Positions 44,275-53,769 are shown, counted from the first letter of the stretch. The stretch: DNA of 63,715 nucleotides from Lachnospiraceae bacterium (GCA_029224965.1 JAQXVO010000025.1:1-63715), one strand, 5' to 3'. The notes: generated from the letters alone by a model not told the origin. Translations and numbers: made by a program.

Positions 44275-45069
44275 TTAAATATAATGCTGCTCAACAAGTG
44301 CATCACAGATGGTCTTAGCGCCCTGATCCGGATCCAGATCCTTATAAACGGTTCCCTTGCCCTTACGAACCTTATCGGAAGCCTTTGCGATCTTGGTCGG
44401 AGAACCTGCAAGACCCATATCCTCATCCTTCAGAGTTTCCAGATCATCACGGTTCCAAGTAATGATTTCTGCATCGCATGCATCCCAGATTCCCTTCGGA
44501 GTCATGTAACGAGGAGTATTGAGTTCGGAAAGTGCAGTGATCAGGCAGGGCATCTTAGCTTTCAGAACATGATAACGATCATCATACTGACGCTCAACCT
44601 CTACGGTGTGCTCAGCCTCATTGACCTTGATCTTCTGTGCATAGGAAATAACAGGAATTCCAAGATGCTCAGCGATCTGAGGTCCAACCTGTGCGGTATC
44701 ACCATCGATAGCCTGACGGCCGGTGATGATCAGATCATAATCGCCGAATCTGCGGATACCGGCTGCAATAGTAGAAGAAGTAGCCCAGGTATCAGCACCG
44801 CCGAGTCTCCGATCGGTCATAAGAATGGCCTTGTCAGCACCCATTGCCAGAGCTTCGCGAAGGACTGCATCAGCCTTTGGAAGACCCATGGTCATAACGG
44901 TAACTTCTGCACCGATCTCATCCTTGATTCTTAAAGCGGCCTCAAGACCTGCCTTGTCATCCGGGTTCATGATTGCAAGCATTGCGCCACGATCCAGTGT
45001 TCCATCCGGTTTAAATTTAACACCGCCGGCTGTATCAGGAACCTGTTTGATACAAACAATAATCTTCAC
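44275..45069 (-). CDS. etfB: Electron transfer flavoprotein beta subunit
   Basis: 264 residues with the family start MKIIVCIKQVPDT and the signature near VERQYDDRYHVLKAKMPCLITAL. It contains the second flavin/NADH site of bifurcating Etf; which cofactor cannot be read. The neighbours are bcd (16 bases upstream) and etfA. Confidence 0.96.
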   Translation of the reverse strand: MKIIVCIKQVPDTAGGVKFKPDGTLDRGAMLAIMNPDDKAGLEAALRIKDEIGAEVTVMTMGLPKADAVLREALAMGADKAILMTDRRLGGADTWATSSTIAAGIRRFGDYDLIITGRQAIDGDTAQVGPQIAEHLGIPVISYAQKIKVNEAEHTVEVERQYDDRYHVLKAKMPCLITALSELNTPRYMTPKGIWDACDAEIITWNRDDLETLKDEDMGLAGSPTKIAKASDKVRKGKGTVYKDLDPDQGAKTICDALVEQHYI

Positions 45070-45085
45070 GGTAAATTCCTCCTAC

Positions 45086-46261
45086 TTATTTCAACAGCTT
45101 GCCGGAGATAACCATCCGCATTACTTCGGAAGTACCTTCGTAGATTTCTGTAATCTTGGCATCACGCATCATACGCTCTACATCGTATTCACGAATGTAA
45201 CCGTAACCACCATGAAGCTGTACTGCCTCGGAAGTTACTTCAACAGCAATTCTTGCTGCGAAGAGCTTGGCAATGGCTGCTTCTTCACTGTAGGTGGAAG
45301 CAGTGGCAAAACCAACAGCGTCCTTTGCTGCTGCAGCCTTGTAAACAAGAAGCTGAGCGGCATCACACTTGGCTTTCATATCAGCCAGCTGGAACTGAGT
45401 GTTCTGGAAAGCTGCGATGGAACGGCCGAACTGTTTTCTTTCCTTAACATATGCAACGGTGTTCTCCAGAGCGCCCTCTGCAAGGCCAAGCGCCTGAGTA
45501 GCGATACCGATACGACCACCATCCAATGTATGCATAGCGATAGGGAAGCCCTTGCCGCGAGGTCCGAGCTGGTTCTCAGCAGGAATCTTGCAGTCCTGGA
45601 AGATCAGCTCATAGGTAGCTGATCCGCGGATGCCCATCTTGTGCTCTTTGGTTCCGAAGGAGAATCCCGGTGTACCCTTCTCAACGATGAAAGCGGTGAA
45701 CTTCTTGGAAGGTCTGCCCTTACGATCCGGAACAATATCGGTATAAGCGATGATGATATAGACATCAGCGACTTCACCGTTGGTGATGAAACACTTGGAG
45801 CCATTCAGAGTCCAGTACTTTCCATCCTCGGAAAGAACTGCCTTGGTCTGTACACCCTGGGCATCAGTACCTGCGCCCGGCTCAGTCAGACCGAAGGCAC
45901 CCAGCCATTCACCGGATGCAAGCTTGGGGATGTACTTCTTCTTCTGGTCTTCATTTCCCCATGTCATAATAGGGTCGATGCAGAGGGAAGTATGTGCGGA
46001 AAGAGCAACTGCTGTAGTTCCGCAGACCTTGGCGATCTCTTCCAGGCAGAGAACGTAAGTCAGCTCGTCGCATCCCTGGCCGCCGTATTCTCTCGGAGCA
46101 GTAATTCCCATGAAACCGCATTTTGCAAGCTTCTTGAAAGTTTCTGCAGGGAACTTCTCTTCCTCATCGGTCTCCTGTGCAAGAGGCTTTACCTCGTTCT
46201 GTGCGAAATCACGGAACAGGTCTCTCGCCATTGCATGTTTTTTATCTAACGTGAAATCCAT
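45086..46261 (-). CDS. bcd: Butyryl-CoA dehydrogenase
   Basis: 391-residue acyl-CoA dehydrogenase with the family motifs [14 protein letters not shown], the FAD segment [15 protein letters not shown] and the C-terminal catalytic Glu in [16 protein letters not shown] 46261 is chosen (GGAGG eight bases upstream). It reduces crotonyl-CoA to butyryl-CoA with EtfAB. It lies about 100 bases after hbd and is followed by etfB. Confidence 0.96.
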   Translation of the reverse strand: MDFTLDKKHAMARDLFRDFAQNEVKPLAQETDEEEKFPAETFKKLAKCGFMGITAPREYGGQGCDELTYVLCLEEIAKVCGTTAVALSAHTSLCIDPIMTWGNEDQKKKYIPKLASGEWLGAFGLTEPGAGTDAQGVQTKAVLSEDGKYWTLNGSKCFITNGEVADVYIIIAYTDIVPDRKGRPSKKFTAFIVEKGTPGFSFGTKEHKMGIRGSATYELIFQDCKIPAENQLGPRGKGFPIAMHTLDGGRIGIATQALGLAEGALENTVAYVKERKQFGRSIAAFQNTQFQLADMKAKCDAAQLLVYKAAAAKDAVGFATASTYSEEAAIAKLFAARIAVEVTSEAVQLHGGYGYIREYDVERMMRDAKITEIYEGTSEVMRMVISGKLLK

Positions 46262-46361
46262 GTTATGAACCTCCAAAATCCCTTTTCAGGTACCAGGGGA
46301 AGGACAAAAGGAATGACAGACGTGTTATTCGCACGTCTGTCCCCCTGATACTTTTGTCTGA

Positions 46362-47237
46362 TTAAAGCTTGTCTACAGGAACCTTCTTGCCGTCAGCGTA
46401 GCTGTAGAAGCCGATTCCGGTCTTAACGCCAAGCTTCTTGCCGCGAACCATCTTACGAAGAAGAGGAGATGCGGCATACTTGCTGTCGTGGGTCTCAGCG
46501 AAGATAACATCCATGATTGCAAGGATGATATCCAGACCAATGTAGTCGCCGAGTTCCAGAGGTCCCATCGGGTGATTGCATCCGAGCTTCATAGCGGTAT
46601 CAATTCCCTCGATGTCAGAAACACCTGCTGCATATACGCAGATGGCTTCGTTGATCATAGGAACCAGGATACGGTTTACAACGAAACCAGCAGCCTCGTT
46701 AACCTGTACCGGAGTCTTGCCAAGCTTAACAGCGATTTCCTTAACCTTGTCAACAACTTCGTCCGGAGTATTAGCACCCTTGATAACCTCAACCAGCTTC
46801 ATAACAGGAGCCGGGTTGAAGAAATGCATGCCAATGACAGGCTTGGACAGGCCGGAGCCGATCTCTGTGATGGACAGAGAAGAGGTGTTGGATGCGAAAA
46901 TGCAGTCCGGATTCTTAACGATCTCATCCTGAAGAGCCTTGAAGCAGTCCTTCTTGATCTGCATGTTCTCAAGAGCAGCCTCAACTACAAGGTCAGGATC
47001 TACAGCGATGGTGTTCAGACCGGTTACGATCTTACCAAGAATAGCATCTGCTGCAGCCTGCTCCATCTTACCCTTGGCAACTCTCTTGTCGAGCTGCTTC
47101 TTGATCTTGGCCTTACCGCCTTCAGCGAACTCTTCCTTGATATCGCAGAGATAAACCTTCTCAACGTCAGCGCACTGAGCAAAAGCCTGTGCAATACCGG
47201 ATCCCATGGTACCGGCACCGATAACAGCAACCTTCAT
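46362..47237 (-). CDS. hbd: 3-hydroxybutyryl-CoA dehydrogenase
   Basis: 291 residues. NAD-binding GAGTMGSGIAQAFA at the start, catalytic region GMHFFNPAPVMKLVEVI, and the C-terminal domain GPLELGDYIGLDIILAIM. It reduces acetoacetyl-CoA to 3-hydroxybutyryl-CoA. It lies 19 bases after thl. Crotonase, usually encoded beside it, is not in this window. Confidence 0.97.
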   Translation of the reverse strand: MKVAVIGAGTMGSGIAQAFAQCADVEKVYLCDIKEEFAEGGKAKIKKQLDKRVAKGKMEQAAADAILGKIVTGLNTIAVDPDLVVEAALENMQIKKDCFKALQDEIVKNPDCIFASNTSSLSITEIGSGLSKPVIGMHFFNPAPVMKLVEVIKGANTPDEVVDKVKEIAVKLGKTPVQVNEAAGFVVNRILVPMINEAICVYAAGVSDIEGIDTAMKLGCNHPMGPLELGDYIGLDIILAIMDVIFAETHDSKYAASPLLRKMVRGKKLGVKTGIGFYSYADGKKVPVDKL

Positions 47238-47256
47238 TAGAATCTTCCTCCTTCAA

Positions 47257-48447
47257 TTAGTCTTCATAACGGGTAACAGAGCAAGCTGCACCCATGCCGC
47301 CGCCGATGCAGAGTGTTGCAAGTCCGCGGTGAGCCTGTCTCTTCTGCATCTCGTAGAGCAGAGTTACAAGGATACGGCATCCGCTGCATCCTACCGGATG
47401 TCCAAGAGCGATTGCACCGCCGTTGACATTCAGCTTAGCCGGATCAAAGTGAAGCTCCTTGGCTACTGCAAGAGACTGAGTAGCGAAAGCTTCGTTTGCT
47501 TCATAGAGATCGAAATCATCAATAGAAAGACCGGTCTTCTTCAGAAGGTTTCTGGTAGCAACGATAGGTCCGACACCCATGATGGCAGGATCTACACCGC
47601 CAAGAGCTCCGGCTTCCCAGTAAGCCATAGGCTTAACACCAAGCTCCTTGGCCTTCTCTTCCGTCATAACAACAACGGCTGCTGCACCATCGTTGATTCC
47701 GGATGCGTTACCAGCGGTAACAACGCCGTCCTTCTTGAAGCAAGGCTTAAGCTTTGCAAGGCCTTCCTTGGTTGTGCCAGGACGAGGTCCCTCATCGGTA
47801 TCTACAACGGTAACCTTGCCCTTACGGCCGTGAACTTCGAAAGGAACGATCTCATCCTTGAATCTGCCGTCTTCAATAGCCTTGCATGCCTTCTGCTGAG
47901 ACTCAGCTGCGAATGCATCCAGCTCTTCTCTGGTCAGGCCGTACTTTTCAGCAACGTTCTCTGCTGTAATTCCCATGTGATAATCATTGAATGCATCGGT
48001 AAGAGCATCCTTGATCATGGAATCCTGCAGCTGTGCATGACCCATACGATATCCGTAACGTCCCTGAGGAATGAGGTAAGGAGCCTTGCTCATGGATTCC
48101 ATACCACCTGCAATGGCGATTTCGCTCTCGCCTGCAAGGATCTGAGTAGCTGCAAGGTTTACAGCCTCAAGTCCGGAACCGCAGAGGATATTCAGAGTCA
48201 TTGCCGGGGTCTCAACAGGGATGCCTGCATTGACAGAGGACTGACGGGCAACATTCTGTCCCTGGCCGGCCTGCAGTACGCAGCCCATATAAACCATGTC
48301 AACCTTGTCTGCAGGAACTCCGGATCTCTTCAGTGCTTCCTTGATGACAGCAGTACCGAGATCTACAACAGGTACAGAAGCGAACTGGCCGCCCATCTTT
48401 CCGATGGCTGTACGGCATGCACCAGCGATAACGATTTTCTTGCCCAT
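47257..48447 (-). CDS. thlA: Acetyl-CoA C-acetyltransferase (thiolase)
   Basis: Condenses two acetyl-CoA to acetoacetyl-CoA, the entry to the butyrate pathway. 396 residues with the nucleophilic Cys89 in [28 protein letters not shown] (His, second Cys region) and the C-terminal CIGGGMG. RBS AGGAGG. It lies 123 bases after the CoA-transferase gene; the gap shows no terminator, so the unit may be continuous. Confidence 0.97.
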   Translation of the reverse strand: MGKKIVIAGACRTAIGKMGGQFASVPVVDLGTAVIKEALKRSGVPADKVDMVYMGCVLQAGQGQNVARQSSVNAGIPVETPAMTLNILCGSGLEAVNLAATQILAGESEIAIAGGMESMSKAPYLIPQGRYGYRMGHAQLQDSMIKDALTDAFNDYHMGITAENVAEKYGLTREELDAFAAESQQKACKAIEDGRFKDEIVPFEVHGRKGKVTVVDTDEGPRPGTTKEGLAKLKPCFKKDGVVTAGNASGINDGAAAVVVMTEEKAKELGVKPMAYWEAGALGGVDPAIMGVGPIVATRNLLKKTGLSIDDFDLYEANEAFATQSLAVAKELHFDPAKLNVNGGAIALGHPVGCSGCRILVTLLYEMQKRQAHRGLATLCIGGGMGAACSVTRYED

Positions 48448-48570
48448 TCTTTTTACCTCCTAGGTTTAATGAACATACAATTATCTACTTCTTTTTTATA
48501 ATTTAAGGCTTCGCTCTCTATTTATGAAATATAGGGCGTAACTCTTAAATCCAGTGAATGGAAATCTGGC

Positions 48571-49914
48571 TTATCTCTTGTTGGAGTTCCGCCAGATATG
48601 CATCTTCTCGGCTGCCTCGATCAGTTCGTCACGGCAGTCCGGATGTGCAATATTGATGAGGCCTTCTGCCCTCTGCCATGAGGTCAGGCCCTTGAGATTG
48701 ACCATACCGTATTCGGTTACGATATACATGGCATTGGTCCGGGTATCGGTTGTCTGGCTTCCTTCCTCCAGTGTCGGACGGATCCGGCTCTCGAGCTTTC
48801 CGGTCTTCTTGTTCTTATAGGTCGAAGACAGGCAGATGAAGGATTTGCCACCATGGGACAGGTAAGCGCCAAGGACGAAGTCCTGCTGGCCGCCGGAACC
48901 GGAAATATTACGGATTCCTGCGCTTTCGGCATTGATCTGTCCAGAAAGGTCTACATCAACCGCATTGTTAATGGAAATGAAATTATCTAACTTGGCGATC
49001 ACGAAAGGATCGTTGACATAGCTTACAACCCGGCCCGAACATTCGGGGTTGTGATCCAGGTAGTCATAAAGCTTTTTGGAACCGGCTGCGAAGGCATAGG
49101 TCTGCAGGCCGCGGTCTATATTCTTCATGGAGCCATCAATCTTGCCGGCCTCTACCATATCGATATAGGAATCGACATACATCTCGGTATGAACACCCAG
49201 ATGCTTCAGATCGGACTTGGCGATCATCTGGCCGATGGCATTGGGCATGCCGCCGATTCCCAGCTGAAGGGTGGCGCCGTCCGGAATCTCGGAGACAACA
49301 AGCTTTGCAACAGCCTGATCGACCTCTGTTGCAGGACCGCCTGCCGGTACCTCATCGATCGGCTCATTATCACCCTCGATGATCATATCTACATCACTGA
49401 TATGAACATAGGATTCTCTCTTGCCCAGGCAGACCGGCATGTTCTCGTTGACTTCAACGATGACCTTCTTGGCCCGCTTTACAACCGCATACATGTGGCT
49501 GGCGCTGGGTCCGAAATTGAAGAATCCGTATTTATCCATGGGAGAAACCTGCATAACGGCTACATCCAATGGATCTTTGCTGTCCAGATAAAGTCTTGGA
49601 AGTTCGGAATAGCGAAGCGGTGTCATGTAGCAGAAGCCCTTGTTCTGTGCGTGGCGTTCTACCGGATTCATGAACCAGCTGTTCCATGTGAAATGCTCGG
49701 CTGCATTCTCGACCTTGAAGATCTCCGGCTCGTGAAGAAGAATTCCGCCTCTGCACTTGATGTCGTGAAGCTCAGGCATTCTCTTGGCAAGGGCTTTATC
49801 AAAGGCCTTGTTGGTGGAAACACACCAGCCATAATCAACCCAGTCGCCATCTTTTACTACTGCTGCAGCCTGATCTGCTGTTACCAGCTTCTGCTGATAT
49901 TCTTTCTCGTAATC
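48571..49914 (-). CDS. but: Butyryl-CoA:acetate (or 4-hydroxybutyrate) CoA-transferase
   Basis: 447 residues of the acetyl-CoA hydrolase/transferase family. Visible are [17 protein letters not shown] (the Glu is the likely catalytic residue), [19 protein letters not shown] and [11 protein letters not shown]. Its position at the head of the butyrate operon favours butyryl-CoA:acetate CoA-transferase, the last step of butyrate formation in many gut anaerobes, over 4-hydroxybutyrate CoA-transferase; the sequence alone does not settle it. ATG 49914 is chosen; a GTG seven codons earlier is also open, and neither has a strong ribosome site. A Rex operator lies 27 bases upstream. Confidence 0.85.
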   Translation of the reverse strand, partial: DYEKEYQQKLVTADQAAAVVKDGDWVDYGWCVSTNKAFDKALAKRMPELHDIKCRGGILLHEPEIFKVENAAEHFTWNSWFMNPVERHAQNKGFCYMTPLRYSELPRLYLDSKDPLDVAVMQVSPMDKYGFFNFGPSASHMYAVVKRAKKVIVEVNENMPVCLGKRESYVHISDVDMIIEGDNEPIDEVPAGGPATEVDQAVAKLVVSEIPDGATLQLGIGGMPNAIGQMIAKSDLKHLGVHTEMYVDSYIDMVEAGKIDGSMKNIDRGLQTYAFAAGSKKLYDYLDHNPECSGRVVSYVNDPFVIAKLDNFISINNAVDVDLSGQINAESAGIRNISGSGGQQDFVLGAYLSHGGKSFICLSSTYKNKKTGKLESRIRPTLEEGSQTTDTRTNAMYIVTEYGMVNLKGLTSWQRAEGLINIAHPDCRDELIEAAEKMHIWRNSNKR

Positions 49915-49941
49915 CATTTCTTTCTGCTCACCCACTTATTT

Positions 49942-49959
49942 TTGTTATTTTTTTAACAA
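49942..49959. promoter_or_regulatory. Rex operator, proximal
   Basis: TTGTTATTTTTTTAACAA: perfect half-sites TTGTTA/TAACAA with the spacing of the clostridial Rex consensus TTGTTAANNNNTTAACAA, one base off. It lies downstream of the promoter and just before the CoA-transferase gene. Confidence 0.8.
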
Positions 49960-50045
49960 GCACATGTAAAAAAATATAGGGATCCTTACTACTAGGTTGG
50001 AGTTCTTTCTCCTTCTGAAACCTGGTTCATTCGCCCGACAGTTGC

Positions 50046-50074
50046 ATTATAGCATTGTACATTTACCAATTCAA
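50046..50074 (-). promoter_or_regulatory. Promoter of the butyrate operon
   Basis: On the minus strand TTGAAT (50069-50074), 17-base spacer, TATAAT (50046-50051, perfect -10). It lies about 130 bases before the CoA-transferase start, between the two Rex operators. The remaining part of the 422-base gap holds the divergent promoter of the alarmone synthetase gene. Confidence 0.75.
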
Positions 50075-50081
50075 TAGGTTT

Positions 50082-50099
50082 TTGTTATTTTTTTAACAA
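50082..50099. promoter_or_regulatory. Rex operator, distal
   Basis: A second identical TTGTTATTTTTTTAACAA, 140 bases from the first and eight bases upstream of the -35 of the butyrate-operon promoter. Confidence 0.8.
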
Positions 50100-50172
50100 A
50101 CCATATTGGAGCCCAATCTGAGGGAGGATCGCGGGATCACGAAGCTCACTGCGATCCCTGTTGATCACACTT

Positions 50173-50201
50173 TTGACACACAAAACATCTGATATTATGA
50201 T
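50173..50201 (+). promoter_or_regulatory. Promoter of the alarmone synthetase gene
   Basis: TTGACA (50173-50178), 17-base spacer, TATGAT (50196-50201), about 135 bases before the start codon. Confidence 0.75.
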
Positions 50202-50336
50202 ACTAATTATATCTGGTCAGAATCTGACAGATAGGAAAAATCGGTCCGAATTGCAGATCCTTCTTCCCTTCAGCTAACAGATTGCAGCAGATTCTAGATC
50301 GGATAAATCACATCTTGTTTGCAGGGGGCTTAGATC

Positions 50337-51065
50337 ATGAATGAGCTTGAAAATATAAAACAGTTCCAGAAGGGCATTATCCCTGCCGACTGGATCCAGC
50401 GGCTGAATCTGGACGGCATTCTCGGAAACCTGGATGAACAGACACTGCCGATCCGCCAGATGCTGTGCAATTACCAATGCGCGGTCTATGAGGTCGAGAC
50501 CAAGTTCAAGGTCTTAAATGAGAGACTCGGCATCAAGTATGATGGCAATCCGATTGAGTCCATCAAGACGCGGGTCAAATCCATGGAATCCATAGTAAAG
50601 AAAGTCAAGAAGAAAGATATCCCTCTCAGCATTGAATCCATAGAAGAGAACATCCGGGATATCGCCGGTGTCCGTGTCATCTGCTCCTTTGAGGAGGATG
50701 TCTTCCGGATTGCAAAGTATTTCCTGGCTCAGGATGATATCACTCTGATTGAAAAGAAGGATTACATCAACTATCCGAAAGCCAACGGCTACCGCTCCCT
50801 TCATCTGATCGTACAGGTTCCGATTTTTACGGAGCTTGGACGAAAGGATGTCTATGTTGAAGTTCAGATCCGGACCATTGCCATGGATTTCTGGGCATCT
50901 CTCGAACACAAGCTCCGCTATAAGAAAACGCTCTCTGCCGAGCAGCAGAAAGCCCTGGAGAAGGAGCTTTCCATCTGTGCTGAAGAGTGTGCTGATCTGG
51001 ACCGGAGAATGGAGTATGCGAGGTCAGAAATTGTGCCGGATGAGGGGGATATCGTAGTGAATTGA
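50337..51065 (+). CDS. Small alarmone synthetase, RelA/SpoT synthetase-domain protein (RelQ/YjbM type)
   Basis: 242 residues with only the (p)ppGpp synthetase domain: ESIEENIRDIAGVRVICSF, YPKANGYRSLHLIVQ (the G-loop region) and VEVQIRTIAMDFWASLEHKL. There is no HD hydrolase, TGS or ACT domain. It transfers pyrophosphate from ATP to GDP or GTP. RBS AGGGGGC. It is divergent from the butyrate operon; a terminator follows at 51161-51190. Confidence 0.92.
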   Translation: MNELENIKQFQKGIIPADWIQRLNLDGILGNLDEQTLPIRQMLCNYQCAVYEVETKFKVLNERLGIKYDGNPIESIKTRVKSMESIVKKVKKKDIPLSIESIEENIRDIAGVRVICSFEEDVFRIAKYFLAQDDITLIEKKDYINYPKANGYRSLHLIVQVPIFTELGRKDVYVEVQIRTIAMDFWASLEHKLRYKKTLSAEQQKALEKELSICAEECADLDRRMEYARSEIVPDEGDIVVN

Positions 51066-51160
51066 TTTCCGGGTTGATTCCCGGATCTCAGGGATCGATT
51101 GGAAAGGAAAATCTAAATCCCGATCCAATTTTCGCCGGAGTCCCGGTAAAGTGAAATAGC

Positions 51161-51190
51161 AAGAGCCTCGATCGATGATCGGGGCTCTTT
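51161..51190 (+). terminator. Terminator of the alarmone synthetase gene
   Basis: AAGAGCCTCGATC-GAT-GATCGGGGCTCTT (one mismatch/wobble region) followed by TTAA. Its core CGATC/GATCG resembles the two hairpins that follow. Confidence 0.75.
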
Positions 51191-51196
51191 TAACGT

Positions 51197-51289
51197 CTCC
51201 TGGCTCGATCAAAGATCGAGCCATTTGACGTCGTACAATTCAATATTCGATTGAATTGCGCTCCTGGCTCGATCAAAGATCGAGCCATT
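51197..51289. repeat. Pair of identical hairpins flanking a third inverted repeat
   Basis: A 29-bp direct repeat (51197-51225 and 51261-51289) each contains the perfect palindrome GGCTCGATC-AAA-GATCGAGCC (51202-51222 and 51266-51286). Between them CAATTCAAT-ATTCG-ATTGAATTG (51236-51258) is another perfect inverted repeat. No long T-run follows on either strand. The right hairpin touches the stop codon of the convergent SleB gene. Confidence 0.92.
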
Positions 51290-52976
51290 ATGCATTAACA
51301 TTAAAAAACACATGTCCACTCAGTTTGAAGTAGTCGCAGACGTTGGATTTCTTGAACCAGGTCTGGGCATTATAGGCGGCCGGTGTCATAAAGAAGAGCT
51401 GGTTCATGGCGCCGGACGACGTTGTATAGCGGGTTCCGCGCAAGGCTGCTGCCGCTGCATTCTTGGCATTGGCTGAAACTGCGCTGTCATAATGATTGAG
51501 ATAGTACTCCAGGACGGTTTCTCCGGTTTCGACATATTTGCCCTTGGAATTTCTTACAACCATTTTCCGGCTGACCGGTTCAAACTGGTTCTTGGCATAG
51601 ACAACAGATGTAATACTGTTCTGACCGCCGAATCCGTACTTTTTAATATAGACCCGGTTCATGATGACGCTTGTAACGGCGAGCATGCCGTTATAGCCCT
51701 GATTTCCGGCTTCAGCCATGCAGATGGCTCCCAGAAGCTTAACCTCCTGGGCACTGGCACTGTAGACCTTTCCGGCGGATGAAGTCACCTTCGATACATT
51801 TTCCACCTGTGACTTGGCATCTTCGGTCTTCTTCTGCTGTTCTTCCAGTTCCTTTTGTTTGGCTGCCGCTTCCTCTGCCGCTTTCTGAGCAGCCTGCCGC
51901 CTGGCTTCGGCTTCTGCTGCAGCTTTCTTGGCAGCCTCTTCGGCAGCCTTCTTTGCAGCTTCATCCCTGGCAGCCTGTTCTTTCGCTTTGGCGTCGGCTG
52001 CGGCCTGTTCGGCAGCAAGACGCTCGGCCTCTTTCTGCCTGGCTATCTCATCCAGATTTGCCTTCTCAGACTCCTTCTGCTTCAGCGCATTCTCCTGCTG
52101 CTGAAGGTTTGCTTCGGCTGCGGCCTTATCTTTCTGCTGTTCTGCGATAGCTGTATTAACCTGGCTGGCCTGGGCCTGGGCGGTCTGTGTTTCAATCTTC
52201 TGTACCTCTGCCTTGTAACCGGAAATCTGTGAATTGATTTCATCGACATTGGCTGAAGCTATGCTGACCTCCTCAGCCTTGTCATCCAGCTCCTGATTGG
52301 TGCTGGCAAGAAGAGTGCTCAGCTCCTCCTGCTTCTGGGCAAGGGTTGTCTGAGCCGTCTCCGCTTCCTGCTTCTGCTCTTTCAGCTTGTCCGACTTGGA
52401 AGCAATGGTCTCCTTCAGGTCCGCATAGGATTTCAGAAGATTCTTGTTGTAGTCCGTGATGGATGTCGCATATTCCATCCGGTTCAGAAATTCCGACAGC
52501 GAACCGCTCTCTAAAATATAGACCAGAAGATTCTTTCCGGTGGAATTCTCATAGGATATAGCGATCTGTTCCTTGATCTTCTCATGGAGCTCATTTTCCT
52601 GGTTTTCCGCATCTTCGAGTTCTTCCGACAGCTTCTGAATATCCGCATCGGTCTGGATAACCTTGTCCTGGGCGGACTGGATCTGACTTCTCACGGTATC
52701 GATGTTATCCGTGATCGTATTCTTGTCATTTTCCAGATCCTTCTGCTCGGACTGCAGCTTGCTCAGATTCTCACTGGCTTCTGACTTCCTGGCCTCGGCT
52801 TCCTTCTGCTTTTTTAAAAGCTCCTGTTTTCTTTCCTTCGAAAGCTCGCTCCGGCTTTTGGCTTGGCCGGTCAGGGGCATGTAGAAGATTCCTCCTGCCA
52901 GAGCGACTGACAGGAAGAGAGAAAGGAAGCGGATTCCTTTATTCTTTTTTCTCTTATTTCTGAAATTCTTTTCCAT
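51288..52976 (-). CDS. Secreted coiled-coil cell-wall hydrolase (PcsB-like coiled coil + SleB domain)
   Basis: 562 residues. A basic start and hydrophobic segment (FLSLFLSVALAGGIFYMPL, about 17-36) form a signal peptide. A long coiled coil (about 45-260) resembles the PcsB/YabE type, then an Ala/Lys/Glu-rich helical stretch (about 300-395, e.g. AAKKAAEEAAKK). The C-terminal 140 residues are a SleB-type cell-wall hydrolase domain with LLGAICMAEAGNQGYNGMLAV, where the Glu is the expected catalytic residue. The probable role is peptidoglycan cleavage at division or growth; sporulation need not be implied. ATG 52976; a GTG directly before it is also in frame. The gene contains two copies of the window-wide motif (one exact, one 10-mer). 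Confidence 0.87.
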   Translation of the reverse strand: MEKNFRNKRKKNKGIRFLSLFLSVALAGGIFYMPLTGQAKSRSELSKERKQELLKKQKEAEARKSEASENLSKLQSEQKDLENDKNTITDNIDTVRSQIQSAQDKVIQTDADIQKLSEELEDAENQENELHEKIKEQIAISYENSTGKNLLVYILESGSLSEFLNRMEYATSITDYNKNLLKSYADLKETIASKSDKLKEQKQEAETAQTTLAQKQEELSTLLASTNQELDDKAEEVSIASANVDEINSQISGYKAEVQKIETQTAQAQASQVNTAIAEQQKDKAAAEANLQQQENALKQKESEKANLDEIARQKEAERLAAEQAAADAKAKEQAARDEAAKKAAEEAAKKAAAEAEARRQAAQKAAEEAAAKQKELEEQQKKTEDAKSQVENVSKVTSSAGKVYSASAQEVKLLGAICMAEAGNQGYNGMLAVTSVIMNRVYIKKYGFGGQNSITSVVYAKNQFEPVSRKMVVRNSKGKYVETGETVLEYYLNHYDSAVSANAKNAAAAALRGTRYTTSSGAMNQLFFMTPAAYNAQTWFKKSNVCDYFKLSGHVFFNVNA

Positions 52977-53120
52977 CACGAATATCCCAATTACAAGTCA
53001 CAAAGAAATATCTTAAAAAATAATCGTCACAGCTGTATCAGCTGACAGGCCAGATCGATTCATCCTGTCATCTGTCATCATCAGCTGATTCTTCATCTGG
53101 TATCCAGAAATGCCTGGGCA

Positions 53121-53651
53121 TCATCTGCAGCTGGTCGATACCGACTCGACTGCGACAGCTCCGCCCCGGGTCACCTCGATCCGGTGGAATTCCTTTTTCA
53201 ATAAGGCAATCAGATCGTCATTCCGTCTCGGCGTCAGCGTGGACTCCAGTAATATGCTGTCTGTACTGATATCGACAGGGTTTACATTTCCCGAAGAGGT
53301 GTTGAAAACCTGGGCAATGCGGAAGACCTCCTGCTTGCCGCTCTCGTCAAGGTCCAGGACCCTGGCGTAGAGAATCTCATTCATGTGTATCGGCAGGTCG
53401 GTCAGATCTATTACCTTGATCACTTCGACCATGGTATTCAGCTGCTTTTTGATCTGCTCAAAAGTGATGTCATCGCACATGGCGGAAATCGTCATGCGGG
53501 ATGTATCGGGCCGCTCAGTCGTTCCGACGGTCAGGCTCTTCAGATTGTAGGATTTTCCGGAGAACAGGCCGGACACCTTGGCCAGGACACCGACGGAGTT
53601 CTCTACATAGAGTGCAATCCAGCGCTCCTTTAATGTATGATCAGCTTTCAA
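53121..53651 (-). CDS. ilvN: Acetolactate synthase small subunit
   Basis: Regulatory subunit that activates the large subunit and gives valine feedback. 176 residues: an N-terminal ACT domain (WIALYVENSVGVLAKVSGLFSGKSYN) and a C-terminal domain with FRIAQVFNTSSGNV. The start is probably the TTG at 53651, because AAAGGAGGGG lies seven bases before it; the nearest ATG (53672) lies upstream of that Shine-Dalgarno. The large subunit gene is 118 bases upstream. Confidence 0.93.
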   Translation of the reverse strand: MKADHTLKERWIALYVENSVGVLAKVSGLFSGKSYNLKSLTVGTTERPDTSRMTISAMCDDITFEQIKKQLNTMVEVIKVIDLTDLPIHMNEILYARVLDLDESGKQEVFRIAQVFNTSSGNVNPVDISTDSILLESTLTPRRNDDLIALLKKEFHRIEVTRGGAVAVESVSTSCR

Positions 53652-53769
53652 GGTCTCCCCTCCTTTATTCATTCTAATATCATCGAAGGTGCTTTGTCTT
53701 CCTATCCTGATCAGACAGACGTTTGTCCGCCTTCCTATCAGGCATATTCTCTGCACCTGTCCAGCTTTC

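Noticed and set aside
49915-49935. GTG start for the CoA-transferase
   Set aside because: Open and in frame, but without a ribosome binding site; ATG 49914 gives the usual family length.
51288-52976. Spore cortex-lytic enzyme (SleB proper)
   Set aside because: The catalytic domain is SleB-like, but the long PcsB-type coiled coil and lack of sporulation neighbours fit a vegetative wall hydrolase better.
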